In this document: positions 44,801-56,800 of the stretch, piece after piece | Position numbering within the stretch: position 1 is the first letter of the stretch | How the letters are laid out: every line of letters starts with the position of its first letter | Assembly: GCF_011397635.1 (NCBI RefSeq) | Contig: NC_064767.1 | Span: forward strand, 16,779,537 to 16,843,536 | Origin: Epinephelus fuscoguttatus | Taxonomy: Eukaryota > Chordata > Actinopteri > Perciformes > Serranidae | DNA length: 64,000 nt | Direction of reading: 5' to 3' | Position numbers and translations under genes: made by a program | Notes under the pieces: model-generated | Seen by the model: the letters and a program-made list of their open reading frames with translations, nothing else | Told to the model about the DNA's origin: nothing | Database searches by the model: none

Positions 44801-47800
44801 ACGATGCGGGTGGCACTGGGGAGCAGGTGCTTCAGCAAACAAAAAGCCCTATATCTAAGATCATCTCTGTACACAAACAGATTGAAGCGGCTGGAGACAG
44901 GGAGGCTTTTCTAGGGCATTCAGCAAAGCAGATTAATCATCTCTTTAGCTATGCAGTGTGAGTAGCTGTTGCTGTGATCAGTGGCGAGCCGTTTGTTTGT
45001 CTGTGGTCGTGGTGCGCTGAGCACCATTCAATGATTGTTGCTCCTGGGAGGGATTCTGCTGCTGTGAGATGTCTTTTTAGCACGGCATACTCTATTCATT
45101 CAGTAGTGTATACCTGCTCACTGCTATTCTCTGTTCTTCCTGCTGCTGGCACCTTTCAGCGTAAAAAGTCATTTCTCCTCCCGTGATTTCCCCTTTGGCC
45201 ATTCACAGTTCAAACTCTCCACTTGACAAAATGTGCGGTGCAGGCCCAGTACAGTGTAACATCTACAGAACTACATGACGGGGCATAGTAGACTGAATCA
45301 CCAGAGACTGACAGTTGTTTCCTCCACCGACAGGCAACAGTTGAAGCAGAAACTTCCCACAGGTTATGTAAATCAGCAGCTGAAACTCTTCCCCTGTCAT
45401 GTATATCAGATATAAAAGCCATCACTGTTGTCTATTACATAGCTTTCTGCTTCAGAGAAACACAAAGAAAAACCCAATCTCATTAATGAGAACAAAACAG
45501 AATAGGCAATCTTGACAATTGTTCACCAAAACAACCACGGCTCTGCCATCTCAGCGTGGGATACAAGTGCTAATTAGCTGCTTGCGTCTCATCATATTGC
45601 TTTGCAGTTGCCTTTCCCTGAACTTAACTGTTTTTCAAAGTCATTGTTAGTTCCAAATTGGAAACAACTATATCGTATACTTTGATTCAAATGCTGGTTT
45701 TTATTCAACACAGCATGATAGGAATAAAATCCTTTAATGCTGTTATCCGAGCGTGTTTGTTAAACTGGGCTTCCTGCTGCACTCTAGGTTCACTCAGTGG
45801 TAGGCCTCATATAATTTGCAAGGGATGCTCTTGTAAATCTCATTTGAACTACACACGCGGCGAAGTACAGCAAGGCAATATGAAGAGCAGAGGGTGGATA
45901 CAGCGTCGTCATACAGCCTCCATGTTTGAGTTTCTTTTACAGGGTTACCAACTACAACTACTACTTATATTAAAGTAGCTGTTTACAATGTTCAGAGCAT
46001 ATCTATGATAAAGATTCTGGTTCAGCTTGTCTGCACACAGTTCACAACATACAAGTGGTGGAGCCAGCAGCTAGCAGCTAACATTGCTAACTCCATAAAC
46101 AGCTTTATCAACAGCAACAGAGTTGACATACGTAGCTAATAGTGATAACCTGCAGGGGGAACCAGAGGGTGGGTGCACACCTTCAGGACTCACAGGTGCT
46201 TGCCTCTGGATCCATCTACCACAACAATAAACAGAGAAGCTCAGATTACAACACACACCAAGGGAACCTGACTCCATCTCTGCTCAGGATGCCATTACTC
46301 CTCTGTATCTTCAGCAATGCTGCCATATTAGGGATTTGAATGTGATACAGAGCTCCTTTAAAGTCCTCACTACGAAAAAAAAAGTGATGGAAACATTTTT
46401 TCTTTGTGTTTTTAGGTCCTTGGGGCTACACTGACAAAATCAATATATATTTTTAATAGACCCTAGATCGCTTTTTATGGTTGAGATGGCCCTTCGTGGT
46501 AATGGTAAAACAGAAAGAAAAAATCCAAATGATAAATCATGTAGTATTATAATGCTGGTATTATGTTAGTACAGTAACAATTTCTTACCATGGAATTTGT
46601 TGTATTACCAGTACTAGTATTATTTCCATGACCACTACAGTACTTTATAACATCTCAAAAAATGATGAATGGTGAAAAAAATCATATTGCTATAATTTTT
46701 TTCATTAAGTTTATGAAGGATTAACATGAAACTTATGGTTTAACAACAATGAATATTCATCCCTTATTATTTCATGAAAATGTGAATTTATTATCTTAGC
46801 ATTACTACCTGACCATACCAGGACAATTAAACCATTCGGTTGAGCATGGCTTTAGACAGTAAAAAAAAAAAAATCATACTTTACATTAAACATTAACATT
46901 AAAGGTATTATTTAACAACGATGAATGATCAAAAGATTTTTTATTTCTTATCAAATAGTCAATCGGAATTATATTAGCTTAGCTTAGCTTCACTGCCTTT
47001 ACCATGAAAGGATAAATGAACTGTTTGGTAGACCATGTGTCTAAAAATGTATTTGCCCCTTATTAGATTTTTATTTTTTGTATAAAGTTACGTAAATCTC
47101 TTTAGCAAGAGATAAACATGCCTACCTTTGAAATTCCCTCTATACAGGAGTGAGTCTGGAGTGAGTTTTTTTGTTACTAACTTCCTGTAAGGAGGTAAAC
47201 TGAGAAGGCAAACTATGTGAAGAAACAGCGTCATCTAGTAGATTTTTTAGCATAAGATGCCTAAACTGAATGGTAGAGATAGCTCAGATTGAGTTGAATT
47301 CAACACATTTTTCACTAGGATAGTGACTCAAAATGTGCTTTACCCAACGGTTGAGTGGGACGTTCAAGGGTTTTAATGATTAAGAAAAACTTCCCCTATC
47401 AGTATCTAGCCAAGCAGATCATAGTTTTACTTATCTAAGCCTCCTAGCTTTATCTCAGTACAATGATGGTGAATAGAAAGCTAAAAAATCTAAACAATAA
47501 TGTGCCTTTCCAGAAACAATGTCCTGTTTAAAGCTGCATGAATGCGTCAGATAAAAATAGGTGACGCCAAAAGTGTGGCCAGAGGGCTAGTTGATAGTTT
47601 GCTGTGAACTGGTGAGCTAATGGTTAACATCCTAGCAAGCTAGAAGCATGGTAGCACCAGCAAAGTCCCAATAAGGTTTCCCATATACAATGTTACATGA
47701 GCATATAGAGCACTTCTACTGTTTGGATGGGCATGAATCTCTGCTGGAAACATCATTAGTGCAAAAGATCAAGAACTCTGTTTACAAATAATTGGTTCTT

Positions 47801-50800
47801 TGATCAAAAGTAAAAGATACAAACTTCTGTACATAAAAGCTTTAAGGTGGATGTTAACGCTGACTCCCAAGGTGCAATAGGAGAAGAAACATACAATCAC
47901 CATTTTTAAAATCTGCCACTAACAGTGGGTTGAAGCTAAAGACTAGAGTGTGGAGAAACCTGAAAACCCAATCTGCAGTTTAAATCTATTCACTTTAAAC
48001 TTCAGAGTCAGTAGTGGGTGAATGCAGCCATTATGGGGATGTTCTTTATTCTCCTCTGTAATGATGAAGCATTTTGAATTTGCTACCACTCTGATTCATG
48101 CCCCTGACTTTCCTCTTCTCCATGACAACGGCGGCCGAACCTCATGAGTATTTTGATATTTGGACCTGTCCACCATGCCAAATTTATGGACAAAACATCA
48201 TTTGTCAGAGACAAAGCTGAAATCATTTGAAAGGGGCGTTTTGCTAGATGGGTGAAGGGACCCTTTAAGGGATCCCTTTTGTCTCCTGATATGAAGGACA
48301 GTAAGTTACTCCCCTAATTTATCGTCCATATATTCAGCCTCTGCCTCCCTCTCTGCCATATGTATGCCCTATTTGTTGCAGTGATGTATGAGATGCTGCA
48401 GTGTACCCAGGCTGGGTGGAGACTGCCAGGGGAGAACCAAAGTCTGGATAAGACCCATAGATTCACTACCTGAGCTCAGCAAACTGCTCGATTCCTGAAT
48501 TTATCGGAGCTACTGGAGATGCTGGACTGCTCTGAAATTAAGGGCTGCATCTCAGGGGCCGCTAATCTTGGTTACAGTTGGTATACACAGTTGCTGTCTA
48601 ACTCTGAGGGGTCACTTCTGGTCCCAACTTGCTTTTCTTGGTTTTAATTTTCCTCGTTGTACTCAGGCCTCCACATCATGGTGTCACACAGAGTGGTTTG
48701 TCCAGGAGTCTAAATCACCGTATGAGTACATTATTATAATAACAGGGATGCTGGTGATGAGGTGTGGTCATTGTATGTGACATTAAAAAGTACATCTGAA
48801 AATATGAGCAGAGATTAACAAATAAATGCTTTTATTTATTCTCTCTGAAAACACTATTCAGTCAGTCTAGGAAGATTTGTGCAGCCGAGGAATATTAAAT
48901 AGGACTATTTGCAGAATTTAAGATATTTATGACAATTGCCTTGGCAGAGATAGATAGGACTGTGATGGAGCACTACCCCGCTTGCCAACTAAGACTCTAT
49001 TCCATGACTTAAAAACCAATTGGGTGGTTTGAAATAAACAACATTCAACGATACAGAGCGCAGATGAAATGATAATCTTCCACTTTATTAGTGCTCCACA
49101 GAGTGCGTCTTCAATGTGATTTTATTACCACACCACATGCTTTGGTTTAGTGGCGACAGACTGAGGGCACTTCTTTTGCCATCAGAAATTGTTCAGAGTT
49201 TGTTAATTAAGCCAAGCTGCTCCGCCGACATATAGAGTTGGCACAAGATAAGATCAGCGAGGCGAAAAAAAGAGAAACTCAGCTATAGGCTTTGGGACTT
49301 TTCTCTGTTCCTCTACACAGAGGGCTCATTGCTTCAGTCTTACAAATTATGTTGCTGTTAGTTACAACTATAATGTTAGTTAGATGAAACCCAAATGCAC
49401 TCTGTTGCCCAGTTTTTCTGCTGCACGACATAAGTAAACAATAGGTCAAAATCAATTGACACAAATAATACCCATCATGGGCTTACATGACCATTTATTC
49501 ACATAGTTATAAATATTTTTACAGATCCACTCTGCTTAAAGCCTCAAACTGAAAACCACACTTACTTACAGTAATGGCTGAACCCATGAAAACAAATCAA
49601 AGAAAAGGCCTGTCTGATCGATAGGGACACAAATAAACACACAGGCACACTGCAGTATTTTGGCTGTAAAATAAGAGACAGAGCCTCCTTCAGTAAGAAA
49701 CTTCAGAGAATAACCATGTGTTTAAAAAATGAAAGAAGACTTCTTTGTTACAGAAAACATTTTGATGTAGCCCCACACTCTATTCTTTGTCATATTAAAA
49801 GTATACTGTGCAGGATTGTCATTAAGTGTTTGTAAGCATGTAAGAAGTAAAAGCCAACCCCAGTTTCATTCTCGTGTGCTGTTTCGCCTTGCAATATTTG
49901 CTTTTTTGTTTTTTTGGTTGTTTGTTTCTTTGGCACTGGGTCTGGCAGCTGGTCGCTACCTTTTAATAAAGTCCTGAGCTCGCCTAAGAGTTGTGGAGGT
50001 ACATGCTCATAAACGTCCCGAGCACAGAAAATAAGGAGAAAATGAGAAAATAAAAGCAGAGGGCAGAGTCTCTGCAGAAAATATCTCCACCACAAAGCTC
50101 TACTGGGTCATAAGTGATGATTGAGAGGGACTATTTCTTTGTGTCTTGGGAAATCCTGTAAAACATGTCTTTAATTATTTGTGATTTTTGCATGATACAT
50201 AGAAGTTACGATCATGTAGAAATTCCAAAGATTATAATCATAGCATAGCGTTAGTTCAGGCAGGACACGATGTCAAGCTCAGTTCACATCCCAGCTACAT
50301 TAGCTGATCTCAAAAAGCCAATCAACTGATGGAGCATCTGATTGATGGAGGGGAGTCAGCTGATAGATCACATGATTCTTTTCCAATTGGCAAATCTCAT
50401 TCAGGGCACCCTATTTAAGCTGCTCTGGCCTGCCTACTGTTGCTGCTTCCTCTGCAAGCCACTTTACAACCTGCCTCTACCCCAGCTCCTCCTTTTCATG
50501 CTACGTCTGACTTATCAATATCATTTCTGGGGGGGGGGGGGGGGTGTCTTTGCTGCTGCTCTCCCTGCCTTAGGCTTTCCGAGCAGGCACATGGAAGGGC
50601 AGAAAGGTTTGCTCCCTCTGAGTCAGCCTTTCCTCATTTGCACATGGAAGGGCAGAGAGGTGTGCTCTCTCTGAGTCAGGTTTTCCTCATTTGCACATGG
50701 AAGGGCAGAGAGGTGTGCTCTCTCCCCCTGTCTCAGGCTTTCCTCATTTGCACATGAAAGGGCAGAGAGGTGTGCTCTCTCTGAGTCAGGCTTTCCTCAT

Positions 50801-53800
50801 TTGCACATGGAAGGGCAGACAGTTGTGCTCTCTCCGTCTCAAGCTTTCCACACAGGCGAGTGGAGGAGGCTTTCTGTGTAGGCCCAAGGAAAAGCAGAGG
50901 GGCCCCAGAACAGAGCCATACCGCCAACTATAATACTGCAAAAGGAAATAAAGTTTTCTTTGACAAAAGTGTTCCTGACTGAACTGTGAAAGTTGTCACA
51001 CAATTTGTCAGAGACATATAGGACATTCTTTTCCTGTCACTAATCTTGGCCTTATTTACTTTAATATCTTAAGGAGCAGCATGAACAGCTGCGTGTAGGA
51101 ACAGGTTGAAGGTGAACAGCTTTATTCTATTTGAGTGAATTCCATCTGTTTTAAAAAAGATCATTAAACACACAAGAGTCTTCACAGATCGGTGGGCGGA
51201 CAAGATTTGAAGGATCTTTTTAATCAGGTCAGACACCAGGTCATCAGGAAAGCAACAGGCCTTAAAATTCTTCCCCCTGACGCCTGTCTGTCTCTGAGGA
51301 TAGAATCAGATTTAGGTCCAATAAGTTGCCGTTGCTGAGATGTAGTATATTACCACAGAGTGTTGAGTCAGTTTTTCAGCTCTTGCTGAGTAGTGGTGAT
51401 CTCCCTTTTTTGCCTTCGGTTGTTGAATCTTATTCTTTGATGGTGACTCAGGCTCATTCTGTAGAGGCTTAAATCTGTTTTCCAGTTTTATTGACTACAT
51501 TCCGCAGCTGCTCTCTGTTTTGCACTGGTGAGAGTAGCAGGCACTCTGCAGCACTCTGTCTCTGTTATCCCACTGTGGTTTTGGAGAAATATTGATGGAG
51601 GAAAGCCTTTTGCTTATATTTTTTTGCTTCGACTTAGACCAACATCAGACCAAAGCTCAGGAGAGAAACATGAAATAATGTTTAGTCTTGCTCCAGCAGC
51701 ACATGTCTGGGTCAGCTGGGGGGTTCATAACCAGTAGGTCTTGATTAGTGTGCAACCCAGATTCAATGTGAGGTGCATTGCGATGTTAAGATCGTCCACT
51801 TTCCACCTTTTTCTCCTGAGTCTTGCTTGTGTTCCAAGTTAACATGATAAATACCACCTGTTCTTGAGTCTTCGTCATATAATCATAATTATAATTGAGG
51901 ATCTTCAGGTCTAGAGTTTAAAAGCTAAAAACTGTTGCAGCGTCAATGGTATTAGAGGACCCAAACATGAGAAAATATTACTACAGCTGTCATCTGAACA
52001 GAGTCACACATAAAGAATGGTTTGGCATGCCAAAAAGTGTCCTGCTAGAGCAAAGCAGTCCATGACTTAAATGGGAGGCGGTCAAGGGGATGTGACAGTC
52101 ATGGAGATGGACGAGAGAATACATTTCATTATAGGTGATGTTATAGTGCCAGGTGCAACGGAGGAGGTTCATTAAACCCCGAGGCAGCTGCTGTAGTGCG
52201 AGAATATTCCTTTTATATCAAATTAGGTTTTATATTTTCTTTGTTTTAGCAGACTTTAGAATTTAATTTAAATTCATTCAAATGCAGGCATTATAATTTC
52301 TGAGTCAAACAAGTTCTCTTCCCTCCGCGGAGGAAGGCAGATTATCTGTACATGACTTGTACGACATGACCTGTCATGCGACACTTGCATGAGAACAAAT
52401 CTGTGAGGCTCAATGATTTCTCATCCCCCTGTATCTGATATGAAATGGAGATCCTGCTTTCAAGTTCCAATATGGTTTTACAGCACAATCTGGGTCAGCT
52501 TGAAACAATGCACCCGTCGAGGGAAAAGAGAGAGGAGGCATCTTGTTGAAAATGTTACATAAAGCAAAAATCCTGGAAAACGTGTCCAGGACAGGGCAGT
52601 TTTCCTTCTCGTTGCAGTAAGAAATGTTACAGATATGAGTTCAGAGTATTCTAGGTCTTGTAAATGAATGAAATCTATCCAAAATAGTCCAAAAGGACAG
52701 CAGAGTAAGACTAGACAACTCTTATTGTATTGCTGTCTCTATTACAGTGCAGTACATTATGTTAAAAAAGAGAAGCAAAAGTTGGGAGGAAGATCCCTTT
52801 ACTGCAGCAAACTTTCATTTTCAGAGAGTATGCAAAGTTTCCATCTATAATTTGTGATTTTGTTTTTAAGCTACTTTCACTCTGACCCATGTGGAAACAA
52901 CCCAGGAGTCCCACTGTGCAGAGTGAATCATCTGCAGTGTATTTCCCAAACAGCTGTCTGTTTCCTGTTTCAGAGAACAAGGTAACAAGCGGGTTCAGTG
53001 GAAGAGGCTTTTGGACTGAAGTGACAAATGACACGAGGTTACAGCTTAAGTGGATTTCCCACCTGCTTCCGAGTCATTTCTTTTTTTTGTCTTAGCCAAG
53101 AACATATCAGAACACTTACACCACACGAATCCGCTGTGTGTTTTGACAGAAATACTGTGTCTCTTAAAAATAACAAAAAGAAAGAATCCAGAGAGCTCCA
53201 GCCTTTGTTTCTAAAAAACACCCTGACACGTTTTATGGGACGTGATAAAACTGTAGGTCCTCATATTGTCCGCGACAGGGTCAACTGTATTTCCTATCCT
53301 ATCTCATTCACTTCCCACTGCTGTGTGATTACTTATTCATTACTCTGAGGCCACACATCCCCCAGAAACCCTAGGAAATGATATTGGAGGTATTATCTAT
53401 TTTATCACCCTTTGTAGAAAACATGCTACAGAGCAACACCCAATATACTATGTACAGCACTGCCAGTAGCTGCACACTGACTTCTTTGAGTTATTTTTTC
53501 CATATCCCTGATGCTTATTTTATAATTCTCCTTATAACATCTTTCTTGCCTTCAGGCTAATTTATGTTCCCTTTACATAGATTTCAAACGCTGTAAATGG
53601 CACTGCCCACATACTTCTATGTATCCTTTTTGCTGGCAAAGATACCTTCACATGATGGCACTAGAGAGCAGATTGAAATGCTTCTGACAACAACAAACAA
53701 GGCAACGAAGCTGGAGGAGGTTGTCATAGGAAAGGAGGCAGCGTTGTATTTGTGGTGATCTGTGAAGCCATTAAATGCATCACATCATGTTGACAGACAT

Positions 53801-56800
53801 TTGACCCTTCGCTAAGTCCCGCCCCCAGATGCAGACTGGACAACTTTAACATAGCATCTGGGTCTGACAACAATACAGCTGTGCCCACTGACTGCAATTG
53901 TTTCAGATTTCCTTCATTTTCAGGCTGGTTTTGTGGATTTGGAGCTAAATGTTGTGCCTGGGGCACGTCGTGTATTAATGATATTCGTTACCTGGAGAGG
54001 CTGGAAAAATATATAAGTTTCTTCCCTGTTCCAAAACCAAAATCAAACCCTGTAAAGTGTAGGGTTAGCTAGCTAGCTACTGAAGATATAGCCTACTGAA
54101 TGTATACACATGCTGCTTTTGCTTTTTCATGATTATAACAGCAGGGAAACTTTGCTGATATTCAACCAGCTGTGTGTCATCACAGTGTGCGCAGATGAAC
54201 GTTGTTTGACTTCCCCTGGAGATCCCTGCCCGTCCAATGGTGGAGGTCCGGGTGCTGGCTGTGGCACGGGGGCGAAGCCAAATACTGTCCATCTGCACAC
54301 ACTGTGATGCCACACAGCTGGTTCAATATCAGCAATGTTTCCCTTTACATTCATTGGGTCTTATTCATGAAACGTGAGTAAATCTGTGTGTAGATTTGCA
54401 CATAAAAGCCTACTCTACTAAAAACCTACTCTGGATTCATGAACGCCGCGGGAAACTCAGATTTGATCGTAAACACGTGTGTATGATCATGAATGCCAAT
54501 CCATGGTAAAGTGACAGCGCGCTCCCGATAATCAGCAATTAGCATAAATCCCTGCCCATGAATAGCCACTGACCACCATATAAGGAGGTGTAGGTGCATC
54601 CTGTCGACCTGTCAGTCATGGCGCAAACAAAGAAAGAGAGTGAAAGAAAAAAGAATTTTTCCGAAGCGGAGATCGAAATAATTTTGGGTGAAGTGGACTT
54701 AAGAAAAAACATTTTATTTTCTTCAGTTAGTAGTGGTGTGACGGGTCCATGTCATTGGTTCAACAGCCCATTGGTTCGACATCCCATTAGTCCGACTGTC
54801 CGCGGTGCTGAACGGCTCGTGGCGGGAGTATGGTGCACCGCGACCGGCTTGAGGCGGAGCAGGCTCACGGCTTATGTGTTTGTCACTTTCTTTTTCATTT
54901 TAACCCACACCATGATCTTTTCCTGACCCTAACCAAGTGGTTTTTGTGCCTAAACCTAACCAGACCTTAACCACAGGGCATCATGATGATTTCGGAACGG
55001 ACTTAGGAACAATGAGTTTGATATGTTCGGAACAATGGGCTGTTAAACCAATGGGCAGTTCCCGGTGTGACAGGGACAGAAAAAGCGAAGGCCTGGAGGG
55101 AGGTAACAGATGCTGTTAATGTTGTCTCCGTGGTACAAAGAACCATGTCAGAGGTGAAGTGTAAATGGTTTGATATGAAACTGGAGGCAAAGAAACGCAT
55201 AACAGGCCGTAAGGTGAATCAGAAAAAGTCTCACAGAAACTGATTTCCGCTCCGACATCTAAGAGTGGGCTACAATGAGTACCGGGCCATCAAATCACAG
55301 CATCCGTGGTGAGAGGACATGAAATTGTGTGCACTTTTACGCACGCGGGTGTAGGTGATCATGGATATTTGATGTGGGAAAGATGTAGCCAGATGTATTG
55401 CCTGTTTAAGATACGTGGCTGTCTGTCGTGGCGAGTCATGTGCGCCACTTCACCACCGACCCAGCGAATAACGCTCAGGCGGAACAGATCATTACGCTCA
55501 GACGGAACAAGTGCCAAATTACGACCCCGATCACAGGACTCTTGCAGGGTTATGAGCTACGAACTCCCGCTGATTAGCTGAACATGTATCGATCTTTTTT
55601 ATGAAGTAAAGATCGTGTAGTCCCCAGATGTCGGAACGAGATGAAACGATAACTGCGTTCACCTTATGGCCTATAAGCACACACAAAAAATACAGCGGTC
55701 ACCAAACAAACAGAAGATTCATTTGTGGGATTTTGAATGAAGTGGGAATGGCCGAAGGCCGAAGAGGCTGTGATCCGGCTGTCCTTACGGATATTTTTAT
55801 TTTTTATTATCATCATTCACGTGTAGAAAGAACGTGTAATCTATTGAGTCGATTTACATAGACAATTCACAATCATGAACCTAATCTGGATCTTAAACCT
55901 GCTAATTGCCAACTGATTTAACTAAATGTGTTATATTTTTAATATTTTTGTCATGTTTAGATTATGTGTTTCAAAGGCATCTGTGTATTGTGTACATAAC
56001 AGAGCGCAATACGAATTAAAACTGTAATTTCCAATAGTGACAAGCAATATTTATGTGCTTTACTAAATTTACACAAGCACTACGAGTGGTCAGGAGCAGG
56101 AGTAGATTTTGTTAGTAGCTACGAAAAGATCGGAGCTACTAAAATATTGATGAATGGGGACACGCACGTAAATTTCCATCTGCGAACAGTTTACACACAA
56201 ATTCCTTCTGCTCACGTTTCATGAATGAGACCCATTGTCTTGTGTGGCGATCAGCAGTGATGTGGTGGTTCACTTTTACACTGTGATCTGTAGCCTATAG
56301 TTCGGCTTTAGCTTATAACTATCTTTGTCTTTTTAACCTGTTGTTGCTGCTGAGTCAGTTTGACATCCTGGATATATCCTTCAAACACAGACTGTAGACC
56401 CCTCCGTCTGCTTCTCTCTGGAATCACTGTTTCATTTTTCCAAAAATATGATAATATTTCTTCAGGGAGTGCAGTTAGTTACAGTGTGGGCTCCATGCTT
56501 ACTCAGACAGCTTGAGGGACCATCACAAAGGGGCGGGGCTTAACAAAAGGTCAGCTGTCTTCAATATATTACCAATTTGTTCTGTTTTGCCATTTTTTTA
56601 ACATTTCCTCATCATCTCGTTATGCCCTGTGGGTCATGTCCTGCTTGGACTACTCTACAATACCCCCACAATTTTCAGTGGTACCACTCTTTTTTTGCCT
56701 GTATCCATATGCTTTTCTGAAAACATTCACAAATGTGAAATGAAATGAATGCAGAATACAGACAGAAGGCTCTGTCCGTGTCCGTATCTAATGTTGAACA

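Larger units (their letters stand above)
54354..56235. mobile_element. Harbinger-like element with a Myb-type gene
   Basis: The left end GGGTCTTATTCATGAAACGT and the reverse complement of the right end GGGTCTCATTCATGAAACGT differ at one base. A 3-bp ATT flanks both sides. Inside is a Myb/SANT-like reading frame and no transposase, so the element is probably non-autonomous. ATT is not the usual TWA target of Harbinger, so the family call rests on the Myb gene and the TIR form. Confidence 0.65.
53803..56552. mobile_element. Outer transposon of a nested stack, with a THAP-like remnant
   Basis: The left end GACCCTTCGCTAAGTCCCGC and the reverse complement of the right end GACCTTTTGTTAAGCCCCGC are imperfect inverted repeats 2.7 kb apart. 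Only about 340 bp at the left and 315 bp at the right belong to this layer; the rest is younger insertions. The left part has a THAP-like coding fragment (53910-54065), which suggests a P-element-like or THAP-bearing transposon. No clear target-site duplication was found. Confidence 0.55.

Noticed and set aside
50587..50856. Regular spaced repeat resembling a CRISPR array
   Set aside because: Units are contiguous ~53-bp minisatellite repeats with no unique spacers, in a vertebrate intron.
50342..50933. Overlapping + strand frames of 80-110 codons with repeated CTWKG/HMEGQ units
   Set aside because: The repetition comes from the minisatellite, and the frames change between units.
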